Source: Hyphomicrobiaceae bacterium (GTDB lineage Bacteria > Pseudomonadota > Alphaproteobacteria > Rhizobiales > Hyphomicrobiaceae). From it: a stretch of 64,000 bases of DNA. The translations under genes and the position numbers were made by a program. Below are positions 1 to 8,139 of the stretch, piece after piece (within the stretch, counting starts at the first letter, position 1; every line of letters starts with the position of its first letter). The notes under the pieces were generated by a model. That model saw only the letters and a program-made list of their open reading frames with translations, was not told the DNA's origin and searched no databases. The stretch lies in the NCBI GenBank assembly GCA_022842785.1, contig JALHOW010000003.1, forward strand, positions 186,001 to 250,000, read 5' to 3'.

Positions 1-486
1 AAAGCGAACAAGCCTTACCGGCTTGCCGGCTGGACGGCCGAAGAGCTCGCCAAGATGCCGACGTATTACGTTATGGATCTCGTGGACGGCATGGCCGAGA
101 CGGTCGCCAAGGAAATGCCGAGCGAAGCGGAGATCGCGGCATGTGGCTGGATGCCCGAAGCGGAGATGGGCGTGTTCAGCCAGGAGTACGGCCGCACGAC
201 ATTCCAGGGTGGGCTCAACTGGTATCGCGCGCGCGTCGAGCCGCGTTTCCAGCCGGAAATGGAGCTGCTTTCCGGCCGCACGATCGACATACCCTCGTGC
301 TTCATTGCGGGCTCGAGCGACTGGGGCATCTACCAGGTACCCGGTGCGATCGAGCGGATGCAGAAAGAGGCCTGCACGCGCATGAACGCGGTGCATCTCA
401 TTGAAGGCGCCGGCCACTGGGTGCAGCAGGAGCGGCCTCAGGAAACGGCACGGCACATTCTGGCGTTTCTGCAGGAGCAGCGCTGA
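1..486 (+). CDS. Alpha/beta hydrolase, epoxide-hydrolase-like (5' partial)
   Basis: C-terminal part of an alpha/beta hydrolase. The frame is open from base 1, so the gene begins outside the window. Visible are an AGSSDWG segment, a likely acid-residue loop, and near the end GAGHWVQQE, the typical catalytic-histidine loop of epoxide hydrolases and haloalkane dehalogenase-like enzymes. The nucleophile part is not in the window, so the substrate cannot be judged. The stop lies 12 bases before the methyltransferase start, which suggests co-transcription. An internal ATG at 55 is not the true start, because the reading frame and the family similarity continue upstream of it. Confidence 0.85.
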   Translation, partial: KANKPYRLAGWTAEELAKMPTYYVMDLVDGMAETVAKEMPSEAEIAACGWMPEAEMGVFSQEYGRTTFQGGLNWYRARVEPRFQPEMELLSGRTIDIPSCFIAGSSDWGIYQVPGAIERMQKEACTRMNAVHLIEGAGHWVQQERPQETARHILAFLQEQR

Positions 487-498
487 ACGGAGCGGCCA

Positions 499-1533
499 AT
501 GACAGACACGATCGGCATGGCGGCGCAAGCAGCGGGACAGGCTGTGCGGTTCGGCCTCTATCTTGGTCTCAACCGCATCGTCGACTGGCGCACGAATGCG
601 CTCGGCCGTGCGCCCGCCGAGAAGCCGCGCGGGCCAATTCCCTCGCAAGCGGAGCTGCTGCGCGATCTCATGGGCGTGCTCATGCAGGATGCGGCGGCCG
701 TGCGCGATGGCCTCTATCCGCCCATGAGCGACGAGCCGCCACTGCCCGTGCAGTTGAAGCGCATTCGCGACATGCTCGCCGATCTGCCCTCGGCACTGGC
801 GCGGCGTAACGCGCGTGATGCCTCGACGGCCGAAGCTGCGGAAAACGACGATCTCCCCGACTACTTCGTGCAGGACTTCCACTTCCAGACAGGCGGCTAT
901 CTCACAGAAGATTCCGCCAAGTTGTACGACCTGCAGGTCGAGACGCTCTTCTATGGCGCAGCGGGTGCCATGCGCCGGCAGGCCTTGAGACCGATTGCGG
1001 CCTTCATGCACGGACGCGATCAGCGGCAGATGCGGCTGCTCGATGTGGCATGCGGCACGGGGCGGTTTCTGCGTGCGGTGCGGCTCGCCTATCCGGCGAT
1101 GAAGCTCTCAGGCCTCGATCTTTCGCGGCCCTATCTCGATGAAGCGCGGCGTCATCTCAAGGACCTGCGTCCGGTGGAATGGCTCGCTGCGAATGCCGAG
1201 ACGATCCCGCTGGATGACGCGAGCCAGGACATTGTCACCACGGTCTTCCTGTTCCACGAGCTGCCACCGGAAGTGCGCCGACGCGTCGTGGCCGAGATGG
1301 CGCGCGTGCTGAAGCCCGGCGGGCTTCTCGTCTTCATCGACAGCCTGCAGATGGGTGACCGGCCGGGCTGGGATGGCCTACTCGAAGCCTTTCCCGCGCG
1401 CTTTCACGAGCCGTACTATCGACATTACGCGATCGACGATCTCGACGGCGTGTTCCGCGATGTTGGGCTCGAAGCCGTCCAGCAGTCGACAGCGTTCCTC
1501 TCGAAGATGATGGTGCGGCGGAAGGCGCGTTAG
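499..1533 (+). CDS. Class I SAM-dependent methyltransferase
   Basis: 344 residues. The C-terminal half is a UbiE/Methyltransf_25-type Rossmann domain: motif I LLDVACGTGRF at about residues 180-190, the acidic motif II loop GLDLS after it, and a later LKPGG motif typical of small-molecule methyltransferases. The first 170 residues form an extension rich in Ala/Arg with no motif I recognise. ATG at 499 is preceded by GGAG with 7-base spacing. It follows the hydrolase gene by 12 bases, so the two probably form one transcript. The substrate is unknown; quinone, lipid or other small hydrophobic acceptors are possible. Its stop overlaps the stop of the convergent SDR gene by 4 bases. Confidence 0.88.
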   Translation: MTDTIGMAAQAAGQAVRFGLYLGLNRIVDWRTNALGRAPAEKPRGPIPSQAELLRDLMGVLMQDAAAVRDGLYPPMSDEPPLPVQLKRIRDMLADLPSALARRNARDASTAEAAENDDLPDYFVQDFHFQTGGYLTEDSAKLYDLQVETLFYGAAGAMRRQALRPIAAFMHGRDQRQMRLLDVACGTGRFLRAVRLAYPAMKLSGLDLSRPYLDEARRHLKDLRPVEWLAANAETIPLDDASQDIVTTVFLFHELPPEVRRRVVAEMARVLKPGGLLVFIDSLQMGDRPGWDGLLEAFPARFHEPYYRHYAIDDLDGVFRDVGLEAVQQSTAFLSKMMVRRKAR

Positions 1534-2282
1534 AGGCCTGCCGACATGCCGCCGTCGACGGCGAGCTCCGCACCGGTGACGAACGAACTGTCATCGCTCG
1601 CAAAGAAGAGCGCAGCGCGCGCGATCTCCTCGGTCGTACCGAAGCGGCGCAGCGGCGTTTGATCGATCAGCGCCTTGGCGATCATGGGATTGCGGAGAAC
1701 GCGGCTCGTGAGGTTGGTCTCGACGAAGCCCGGTGCCACGGCATTCACGCGGATATTGAAGGGCGCGTACTCGACGGCGAGCGCGCGCGTGAGCGCGGAG
1801 ACCGCACCCTTGGTCGCGGAGTATGCCGCGAGCTGGCGCAAGCCGCGATGGGCCATGATCGATGCCAGATTGACGAGCGAGCCGCGCCCTGAAGCCTTGA
1901 GCAGATCAAAGCCATCACGCGCGACACGCACCACACCGTCAAGGTTCACCTCGCGAATGCGTACCCAGTCCGCGTCCGAGAGATGACGGAAGTCCTCACG
2001 CACGTTGAGGCCGGCGTTGTTGATGATGACATCGAGCTTGCCGTGTGCGCTCTGGATGGTGCGAAAGAGCGCCGTCACATCCTGGCCGCGCGAGACATCG
2101 CAGGTCTGTGCCGTCCCCGCGCCGCCGGCAGCACGGATCTCGCCAACGACACTCTCCGCCGCTGTGCCGTCGACATCACTGACGTAGACGTGCGCGCCTT
2201 CGCTCGCGAATACCTGCGCCATGGAACGGCCGATGCCGTTGCCTGCGCCCGTCACCAGCGCGATGCGCCCCTGAAGCCTCAT
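1530..2282 (-). CDS. SDR family NAD(P)-dependent oxidoreductase
   Basis: 250 residues, a classical short-chain dehydrogenase. The cofactor motif TGAGNGIG is at 11-18, NNAG at about 88-91, and the catalytic Ser141, Tyr154 and Lys158 (YSATK) are present. An acidic residue after beta-2 (SDVDG) suggests NAD(H) preference, which is an inference. The C-terminal GAELAVDGG segment is typical of FabG-like classical SDRs. ATG at 2282 has AAGG nine bases upstream. It is the last gene of a leftward run rpiA / DUF2059 / gor / SDR, 36 bases after gor. The substrate cannot be assigned. Confidence 0.9.
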   Translation of the reverse strand: MRLQGRIALVTGAGNGIGRSMAQVFASEGAHVYVSDVDGTAAESVVGEIRAAGGAGTAQTCDVSRGQDVTALFRTIQSAHGKLDVIINNAGLNVREDFRHLSDADWVRIREVNLDGVVRVARDGFDLLKASGRGSLVNLASIMAHRGLRQLAAYSATKGAVSALTRALAVEYAPFNIRVNAVAPGFVETNLTSRVLRNPMIAKALIDQTPLRRFGTTEEIARAALFFASDDSSFVTGAELAVDGGMSAGL

Positions 2283-2318
2283 GAAAGTTGCCTTCGTCGT
2301 GCTGAACTTGCCCGAACG

Positions 2319-3704
2319 CTACTCCGCAGCAGCAGCCGGCGGGACCCATTTCTCGCGCATGGTTACCAGCTCCTCGGCCGCACTCGGATGGAGCGCCATG
2401 GTCGCGTCGAAATCGGCCTTGGTGGCGCCCATGCGCATGGCGATCGCTGCCATCTGCACGATCTCCGCGGCATCGGGACCGAGAACATGGCAGCCCAGCA
2501 CGCGGTCCGTCGCCCGCTCGACGATGAGTTTCATCAGCATTTTCTCGTCGCGGCCGGTGAGTGTGACCTTCATCGGGCGGAAGCGCGCCTTGTAGATGTC
2601 GATACCGCCGGGACGCTTGGCCGCTTCGTGCTCGGGCAGTCCGACAGTGCCGATCTCCGGCGTCGAGAAGACGCCTGTCGGGATCCAATCATGATCGACG
2701 ACGCGTGGCTTGTTGCCGAAGAGGCTGTCGGCGAAGGCGTGCCCCTCGCGGATCGCGACCGGCGTCAGGTTCACGCGGTCACAAACATCGCCGACGGCAT
2801 AGATGCTCGGCACGTTCGTGCGCTGCTGCTTGTCGACGATGATCTCGCCGCCCTTGCCGAGCGCGACGCCCGCGGCCTCGAGCCCGAGGCCTTTGGTATT
2901 CGGGCTGCGGCCGATTGCGAACATGACTTGATCGACCTCGATCTTGCCGCCGCCCGTGCAATGAGCGGTGAGGCCACCCGCGGTCTTCTCGATGCGCGAA
3001 AAGACTTCGCCAGTCAGGATGCGGATGCCGCGCTTGCCGTATTCCTCAGTAAGTGCGTCGCGCAGGTCCTCGTCGAAACCGCGCAGGATCTTGTCGCGGC
3101 GATAGATGAGCGTCGTCTCCACGCCGAGCCCGGCGAAGATGCCGGCAAACTCGACCGCGATATAGCCGCCGCCGGCAATGACGATGCGCTTCGGAAGCTC
3201 CTTCAGATGAAAGGCCTCATTGGACGTAATGGCGTGTTCGACGCCCGGCAGCTTCGTATCGACGTTCGCGCCGCCGCCAGTCGCAACGAGAATGACCTTG
3301 GCGGTGACTTCCTTGCCGCTGTCGGCGAGGCGGACGGAGTTGGGCCCGGTCACGACCGCGCGTGTCTTGTGGATACCAGCGACACCGGCCCGCTCAAGAC
3401 CACCACGATAGGCGCCTTCGAGGCGTGCGATTTCCTTGTCCTTGTTGGCGATGAGCGTTGCCCAGTCGAATGTCGGCTCGCCCACGGTCCAGCCAAAGCC
3501 GGCCGCATCGTAGAACTCGTCCGAGAAGCGGCTTGCATAGACGAGCAGCTTCTTCGGCACGCAGCCGCGAATGACGCATGTGCCGCCGAAGCGGTATTCT
3601 TCAGCGATCGCGACCTTTGCGCCGTGGCCGGCCGCGATGCGCGCCGCGCGCACACCGCCGGAACCGGCACCGATCACGAACAGATCATAGTCGTAGCTCG
3701 CCAT
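2319..3704 (-). CDS. gor: Glutathione-disulfide reductase
   Basis: 461 residues. This FAD enzyme reduces glutathione disulfide with NADPH in the cytoplasm. The sequence has the N-terminal FAD motif GAGSGGVRAAR, the redox-active disulfide in GGTCVIRGCVPKK (Cys43 and Cys48), the central NAD(P) motif GGGYIAVE, and the C-terminal HPSAAEE with the catalytic His-Glu pair (His near 439). The VIRGCVPKK form is that of glutathione reductase rather than lipoamide dehydrogenase or mercuric reductase. I chose ATG 3704 because GAGGA lies nine bases before it; the adjacent GTG at 3707 is possible. It begins 11 bases after the DUF2059 gene, as in the rpiA-DUF2059-gor cluster of many Hyphomicrobiales. Confidence 0.95.
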   Translation of the reverse strand: MASYDYDLFVIGAGSGGVRAARIAAGHGAKVAIAEEYRFGGTCVIRGCVPKKLLVYASRFSDEFYDAAGFGWTVGEPTFDWATLIANKDKEIARLEGAYRGGLERAGVAGIHKTRAVVTGPNSVRLADSGKEVTAKVILVATGGGANVDTKLPGVEHAITSNEAFHLKELPKRIVIAGGGYIAVEFAGIFAGLGVETTLIYRRDKILRGFDEDLRDALTEEYGKRGIRILTGEVFSRIEKTAGGLTAHCTGGGKIEVDQVMFAIGRSPNTKGLGLEAAGVALGKGGEIIVDKQQRTNVPSIYAVGDVCDRVNLTPVAIREGHAFADSLFGNKPRVVDHDWIPTGVFSTPEIGTVGLPEHEAAKRPGGIDIYKARFRPMKVTLTGRDEKMLMKLIVERATDRVLGCHVLGPDAAEIVQMAAIAMRMGATKADFDATMALHPSAAEELVTMREKWVPPAAAAE

Positions 3705-3715
3705 CACGAATTTCC

Positions 3716-4213
3716 TCAGAGGTCGATGCCGCGTTTCCTGAGCTCGCGCCGCATCTCCGCGTCGATCTCGGCCCCGATGCGTTGGCCCCAGGTCTGACCC
3801 GCCAGCATGGATTGGCGCATGATATCAGGTTGCGCCGCCACCATGCGCCGGCCGACTTCGGACTGGTAGAATGCGGTGACGCCGCGCATGTCCTCGACGG
3901 ACATACTCTCCGCATAGATGCCGGCGATCTGTTCGATCAATTCGCTCTTGCGCGCCGAGAAACGTTTGACCATCTCGGCCATCAGCTCGCGGATCTCGCT
4001 GGCGCGGCCCGGCGCCAGCGTGGTGAAGGCTTGCGTCAACGGGCCGGTCAGCAATGGCAGAGCCTGATCGAATTGCGCCGAGGCCCCCGTTGCCTCGATG
4101 AGTGCGCGAGCAGCGCTTAGAGCTTCCGGCGATGCGCGCTGCTGCGCCAGCACAGGCTGGCCTACGGCTGCACAGAAGAGCATCGCGATGAACAAGCGGC
4201 GTGCAAGGCTCAT
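3716..4213 (-). CDS. DUF2059 domain-containing secreted protein
   Basis: 165 residues with a clear signal peptide (LFIAMLFCAAVGQPVLAQ) and a helical DUF2059 body, including SVEDMRGVTAFYQSEVGRR, which is the diagnostic part of that family. Probably periplasmic; the molecular role of DUF2059 proteins is unknown. I chose ATG 4213 because AAGGA lies eight bases upstream. Longer starts at 4222 and 4240 (TTG) have no well-placed ribosome site. It sits between rpiA and gor with gaps of 36 and 11 bases, so it is very likely one transcript with them. Confidence 0.88.
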   Translation of the reverse strand: MSLARRLFIAMLFCAAVGQPVLAQQRASPEALSAARALIEATGASAQFDQALPLLTGPLTQAFTTLAPGRASEIRELMAEMVKRFSARKSELIEQIAGIYAESMSVEDMRGVTAFYQSEVGRRMVAAQPDIMRQSMLAGQTWGQRIGAEIDAEMRRELRKRGIDL

Positions 4214-4249
4214 CGACTTCATCCTTCTAGACAAGCGCAAGCGGAAGGC

Positions 4250-4969
4250 TCAGCGCCCGTCGTCCTCGACGGGCTCGGTCTCGATGACCACGATGCCCTC
4301 CGGACCGGCGACAAAGGCCATGTCGGCGAGGCCGAGAAACAGACCGTTCTCGACGACGCCCGGAATATGCTTCAGCGCCTCGTCCAATCGCTCTGGCTCG
4401 TCGATGCGCTTGAAGGCGCAGTCGAAGATGTAGTTGCCGCCGTCGGTTACGAAGGGCTGGCGATCACGCCCTGTGCGCAGGCGGATTTCGCCGTGACAGC
4501 CGAGGTCGGCGGCGAGCAGCGCGATCATGTTCTGCGTCGCCATGTAACCGAAGCGCACGACCTCGACGGGCAGGGGGAACGCGCCGAGGCGTTCGACGCG
4601 CTTCGTGTGGTCGGCAATGACGATCAATCGTTCCGAAGCGGCCGCCACGATCTTCTCACGCAACAGAGCCCCGCCACCGCCCTTGATGAGCCTCAGGACG
4701 CCGTCGAATTCGTCGGCGCCATCGACCGTCATGTCGAGGAGGGGCATGTCGTCGAGCGTGGTCAGGGGAATGCCGAGCGACGATGCCTGCGCCCGCGTCG
4801 CCTCGGAGGTCGGCACACAGATGACGTCGAGACCGTCGCGCACCCGCTCGCCGAGCAGCTCGACGAAATGGGCAGCCGTCGACCCCGTGCCGAGCCCGAG
4901 GCGCATACCCGATGCGACCTGCTCGATGGCGCCCCGCGCCGCCATACGCTTGTACTCGTCCAAACTCAT
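4250..4969 (-). CDS. rpiA: Ribose-5-phosphate isomerase A
   Basis: 239 residues. It interconverts ribose-5-phosphate and ribulose-5-phosphate in the pentose phosphate pathway. The RpiA motifs are present: [15 protein letters not shown] (phosphate loop, about 25-40), the conserved DGADE (about 83-87) and [11 protein letters not shown] (about 95-105), which carry the catalytic acidic and lysine residues. Length is normal for RpiA. It is the first gene of the leftward run with DUF2059, gor and SDR. A perfect 14-bp palindrome lies 77-90 bases upstream of the start and could be an operator. Confidence 0.96.
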   Translation of the reverse strand: MSLDEYKRMAARGAIEQVASGMRLGLGTGSTAAHFVELLGERVRDGLDVICVPTSEATRAQASSLGIPLTTLDDMPLLDMTVDGADEFDGVLRLIKGGGGALLREKIVAAASERLIVIADHTKRVERLGAFPLPVEVVRFGYMATQNMIALLAADLGCHGEIRLRTGRDRQPFVTDGGNYIFDCAFKRIDEPERLDEALKHIPGVVENGLFLGLADMAFVAGPEGIVVIETEPVEDDGR

Positions 4970-5045
4970 TCGTGCTTATCCGTGGCCCGCTCCGTCGGCT
5001 GGCTTATCGCAGGTATCCGCCAAAATGGCCAGACGACTGAAGTCA

Positions 5046-5059
5046 GTATTGATCAATAC
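5046..5059. promoter_or_regulatory. Perfect palindrome upstream of rpiA
   Basis: GTATTGATCAATAC is a perfect 14-bp palindrome in the gap between rpiA and the sirtuin gene, 77-90 bases upstream of the rpiA ATG. It fits an operator for a dimeric regulator, but no regulator is identified. Confidence 0.35.
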
Positions 5060-5113
5060 CTAAGCAGCGTGCGTTCGTTGCATAAGACCTGCAATCGGGG
5101 GCGGCCGGCAGCG

Positions 5114-5833
5114 TCAGTGGGTGCCGCGGAGCAGCCGCTCGACGAAAGCCGGCACCACCTCGGAAGCGGTCCCATGGATGGCCTCGTCGAAGAGGCTGGT
5201 CCCCTGAGAGGGCTCCAGATTGAGCTCGACCGTATGCGCACCCTGATCGCGAGCCTCGGCGACGAAACCCGCGGCCGGATAGACGTTCCCGCTGGTGCCG
5301 ATGGAAATGAAGAGATCGGTGCGGGCCAGCTCCTCGGCAATGCGGCCCATGTGGTAGGGCATCTCGCCGAACCAGACGACATCGGGGCGCAGGCCGCCAG
5401 GCGCACCACACGACGGGCAGGCCAGCTCGGTCGTCAGATCAGGGTACTCCGGTCCCCAGGGACGGCGCTCGCCGCACTTGGCGCAAAGGGCCTTCTGATG
5501 CTCGCCGTGCATGTGAATGAGGTTCTGCGTGCCAGCCGCCTCGTGCAGCGCATCGACGTTTTGCGTGACGACCGTGACCCGCCCGGAATGTTCGCGTTCG
5601 AGGCGGGCCAGGGCGAAATGCGCCGGATTGGGCTTGGCGGCCGCGCTCATGCGGCGGCGCATGTTGTAGAAGTCGAGCACGAGCTTCGGATTGCGCGCGA
5701 AGCCCTCCGGCGTTGCCACGTCGCGATAGTCGTACTTGGCCCAGATGCCGTCCTTGTCGCGAAAGGTCGCGATGCCAGACTCCGCCGAGATCCCGGCCCC
5801 GGTCAGGATCGTGATATTCCGAAATATCCGCAT
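5114..5833 (-). CDS. cobB: NAD-dependent protein deacylase, sirtuin (CobB-like)
   Basis: 239 residues. Sir2-family enzyme that removes acyl groups from lysines using NAD. Visible motifs: TGAGISAESGIATFRD (NAD loop, 11-26), TQNVDALH (90-97), catalytic His109 in HMHG, a four-cysteine zinc site (Cys117, 120, 139, 142), and GTSGNVYPA. The FYNMR segment puts Tyr56 and Arg59 in the Y-x-x-R arrangement that in class III sirtuins (CobB, SIRT5) binds succinyl or malonyl lysine, so desuccinylase activity is likely in addition to deacetylation. It stands alone, leftward, upstream of the rpiA run. The start has no strong ribosome site. Confidence 0.93.
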   Translation of the reverse strand: MRIFRNITILTGAGISAESGIATFRDKDGIWAKYDYRDVATPEGFARNPKLVLDFYNMRRRMSAAAKPNPAHFALARLEREHSGRVTVVTQNVDALHEAAGTQNLIHMHGEHQKALCAKCGERRPWGPEYPDLTTELACPSCGAPGGLRPDVVWFGEMPYHMGRIAEELARTDLFISIGTSGNVYPAAGFVAEARDQGAHTVELNLEPSQGTSLFDEAIHGTASEVVPAFVERLLRGTH

Positions 5834-5855
5834 TCAGCCGTGCCCCGCGCGCACC

Positions 5856-6122
5856 TCAAAACCGCCACTCGATACCGCCATCTTTCGGCATCAAGGTCCA
5901 GCCTTTGTGACACCAGCGAGGCGGATCAAGCGACAGTGCGCATTCAGAGCAAATGGGCTGACCAACGCCACGGGCTTTGCTATCCAGGTAAACGGAGCCT
6001 ATAGTCCTTGTGGGGGCGCAGGTCAGGTCGATGTGTTTTGTCTCCGTCGTTGCAGGCGGCGGGACGCGGTACGCATCTGGAGAGGGAGTTGCGTCTATGT
6101 TTACGAAGAAGTCCGAGCCCAC
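5856..6122 (-). CDS. Possible small cysteine-containing protein
   Basis: Open frame of 88 codons whose last 45 residues look protein-like: ICSEC followed by PPRWCHKGW and ending in DGGIEWRF. The CxxC plus Cys-His spacing hints at a metal site. The N-terminal part overlaps the bactofilin promoter and start on the other strand, so if real the gene probably begins internally. No ribosome site is convincing. I do not recognise it, and it may be chance. Confidence 0.22.
   Translation of the reverse strand: MGSDFFVNIDATPSPDAYRVPPPATTETKHIDLTCAPTRTIGSVYLDSKARGVGQPICSECALSLDPPRWCHKGWTLMPKDGGIEWRF
5977..6005 (+). promoter_or_regulatory. Candidate sigma-70 promoter of the bactofilin gene
   Basis: TTGCTA (5977-5982), a 17-base spacer, and TATAGT (6000-6005) give 4/6 and 5/6 matches to the housekeeping consensus. 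The implied leader is about 85 bases to the ATG at 6097. Confidence 0.4.
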
Positions 6123-6621
6123 TGCCTTCGACGTTCCGAGGGGAACGCCGCCACCGGCACCACCTTCACACTCTCAGCAGCCCGAGCCGCTTTCGGCATC
6201 GCGGCCGGCCAACCCGTCACCCCGCCCGTCAGGCCAGAGTGGCGTATCGCACATCGGCGAGGATCTCACCATCGTCGGCAATCTCATCTCGAAGGGCGAG
6301 GTGCATATCGACGGGCAGATCCAGGGTGATCTCCACGCCGCCAACGTGCTCATCGGCGAGACGGCGCGGGTCACAGGCGGCGTCGTCGCCGACGAGGTCA
6401 TTGTGCGCGGCGGCGTCTCGGGATCGATCCGCGGACGGCGCGTGGTGCTGCAGTCCTCGAGCCGCGTCGAGGGTGATGTATTCCATCAGCAGCTCGGCAT
6501 CGAGCAGGGCGCCTATTTCGAGGGCAAATCGCGCCGCGTGGCCGATCCCTTGTCCGGCATCAGCGCGCCCGATACCTCGGGCCCGGCGGGTCTCGGCTTC
6601 CCGTTGCGCAGCGAAAGCTGA
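6097..6621 (+). CDS. Bactofilin (polymer-forming cytoskeletal protein)
   Basis: 174 residues. The central region from about residue 50 (HIGEDLTIVGNLISKGEVHI) through the repeated G-x-I/V-x-G/A hexad pattern is the bactofilin right-handed beta-helix core, which polymerises on the inner membrane face and directs local cell-wall or morphogenetic processes. It is flanked by a Pro/Ser-rich N-terminal tail and a short C-terminal tail, the usual bactofilin layout. ATG 6097 was chosen over the in-frame ATG at 6010 because AGAGGGAG lies just upstream and the extra residues are unlike the family. No M23 peptidase partner is adjacent. Confidence 0.9.
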   Translation: MFTKKSEPTAFDVPRGTPPPAPPSHSQQPEPLSASRPANPSPRPSGQSGVSHIGEDLTIVGNLISKGEVHIDGQIQGDLHAANVLIGETARVTGGVVADEVIVRGGVSGSIRGRRVVLQSSSRVEGDVFHQQLGIEQGAYFEGKSRRVADPLSGISAPDTSGPAGLGFPLRSES

Positions 6622-6655
6622 GCTCGGCGCCGCCGCGTGACGAATGTAGAGCGCG

Positions 6656-6676
6656 GCGCCGCCGCGCGGGCGGCGC
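6656..6676. terminator. Hairpin between convergent bactofilin and livF
   Basis: GCGCCGCC and GGCGGCGC form an 8-bp G+C stem with a short loop, directly abutting the livF stop codon at 6677. It lacks a T-tract but sits where both convergent transcripts must end. Confidence 0.45.
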
Positions 6677-7381
6677 TTAAATCGCCAGATATTGCTCCTT
6701 GAGGGCTGCATCCGCGTCCAGCTCGGCGAGCGTGCCGGCAAAGCGGATGTGGCCGCGATCGAGCACGAAAGCACGGTCGGCGACGGCCCGCGCAAAGTGC
6801 AGATTTTGCTCGGAAAGCAGCAGGCCGACACCGCGTGCCTTGAGCTTGGCAATGGCGCCGGCTATCACCTCGACGATAACGGGGGCCAGCCCTTCGGAGG
6901 GTTCGTCGAGAAGCAAGAAGCGCGGGTTGCCCATGAGCGCGCGCGCGATGGTCAGCATCTGCTGCTCGCCGCCGGACATCTGGCCGCCTTTCCTGTCGCG
7001 CATCGCCGCCAGCGGCGGAAACAGCTCGAAGGCTGCTTCCGGCGTCCAAGCGGCGCCCCCATTCGACGGCAGTCGGCCGACGGCCAGATTCTCGGCGACA
7101 GTAAGATCCATGAAAATGCGGCGGTCCTCCGGGACATAGCCCATGCCGCGTCGCGCAATGCGGTGCGTCGACTCGGCAATGAGGTCCGCCCCATCGAAGT
7201 GAATGGTGCCGCGTCGCTCGGCTTCGAGGCCGACGATGCACTTCATGAGTGTCGACTTGCCGGCCCCATTGCGTCCGATGAGGACGGCCGCTTCGCCAGC
7301 CTCGACTGCGAGCGAGACGCCGAAAAGGATCTGCGCGCGGCCATACCAGGCATCGAGTTCGCGGATTTCGAGGAGGCTCAT
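6677..7381 (-). CDS. livF: Branched-chain amino-acid-type ABC transporter ATP-binding protein LivF
   Basis: 234 residues, a cytoplasmic ATPase of a HAAT-family importer. Walker A GRNGAGKST is at 36-44, the signature MSGGEQQML at about 135, and Walker B LLLDEPSEGL follows; that last variant with the short GL tail is typical of LivF. It begins inside the livG stop (ATGA overlap, 7378-7381), which implies translational coupling. It is the final gene of the leftward operon livK - livHM - livG - livF. The substrate is set by the LivK-like protein and need not be a branched-chain amino acid. Confidence 0.93.
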   Translation of the reverse strand: MSLLEIRELDAWYGRAQILFGVSLAVEAGEAAVLIGRNGAGKSTLMKCIVGLEAERRGTIHFDGADLIAESTHRIARRGMGYVPEDRRIFMDLTVAENLAVGRLPSNGGAAWTPEAAFELFPPLAAMRDRKGGQMSGGEQQMLTIARALMGNPRFLLLDEPSEGLAPVIVEVIAGAIAKLKARGVGLLLSEQNLHFARAVADRAFVLDRGHIRFAGTLAELDADAALKEQYLAI

Positions 7382-8139
7382 GGGTTTGCCTCTCCGATGG
7401 TGCTGCCGAGATAAACCTCGCGCACGAGCGGGTTCGCGCGCACCTCGGCGGGTGTGCCCTCCGCGATGAGGCGCCCCCGGTTCATGACGACGACGCGATC
7501 GGCATGACCGAACACGACATCCATGTCGTGCTCGGTGAAAAGCACGGCCGTGTTGCGCTGGCGGGCGCGCTCCGCAACCAGGCGCATAAGGGCACCACGC
7601 TCGCGCGCCGCCATGCCGGCCGTCGGCTCGTCCATAAGCAGGAGCCGCGGATCATTGACGAGCGCGATGGCCAACTCGACGCGTTTCAGATCGCCATATG
7701 CGAGGACAGAGCAGAGCGTATCGGCGGCATGGCCCATGCCGACCTCGTCGAGCCGCGCCTGGATTTCATCGGCGTTCGCGCGTCCGGCGTCGGCGAGGAG
7801 GCCTGTAGCGCTCTCACGCGAGAGAATGGCGACGAGAAGGTTCTCCGCTACACTCATGGAGGCGAAGGTCTGCGTGATCTGGAAGGTGCGCGCGACGCCG
7901 GCCCGCCAGAGTGCGCGCGGCGGGGAGCGGGTAACGTCCTCGCCGCCGAGGCGCACGCGGCCATGATCCGGTGCGAGCTGACCGTTGATCATGTTGAAGG
8001 TCGTGGTCTTGCCGGCACCATTGGGGCCGATAAGAGCCAGAAGCTCGCCAGCATCTACAGAGAAGCTCACGCGCTCGACGGCGCGAAAGCCCTTGAAGGA
8101 TTTGCCGATCTCCTCGACAGCCAGCACGGGTGCGGTCAT
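7378..8139 (-). CDS. livG: Branched-chain amino-acid-type ABC transporter ATP-binding protein LivG
   Basis: 253 residues. ATPase subunit with Walker A GPNGAGKTT at 38-46, a signature region reading LAYGDLKRVELA (the relaxed LivG form of LSGGQ) and Walker B LLLMDEPTAGM. ATG 8139 overlaps the fused permease stop (ATGA) and gives the normal family length. The same frame stays open upstream, but that part is unlike the family. It is translationally coupled on both sides within the operon. Confidence 0.94.
   Translation of the reverse strand: MTAPVLAVEEIGKSFKGFRAVERVSFSVDAGELLALIGPNGAGKTTTFNMINGQLAPDHGRVRLGGEDVTRSPPRALWRAGVARTFQITQTFASMSVAENLLVAILSRESATGLLADAGRANADEIQARLDEVGMGHAADTLCSVLAYGDLKRVELAIALVNDPRLLLMDEPTAGMAARERGALMRLVAERARQRNTAVLFTEHDMDVVFGHADRVVVMNRGRLIAEGTPAEVRANPLVREVYLGSTIGEANP

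Noticed and set aside
1983-3797. Open frame of about 600 codons on the plus strand
   Set aside because: It is antisense to the SDR and gor genes and has no recognisable protein features.
4367-6004. Open frame of about 545 codons on the plus strand
   Set aside because: It is antisense to rpiA and the sirtuin gene, both complete and well supported.
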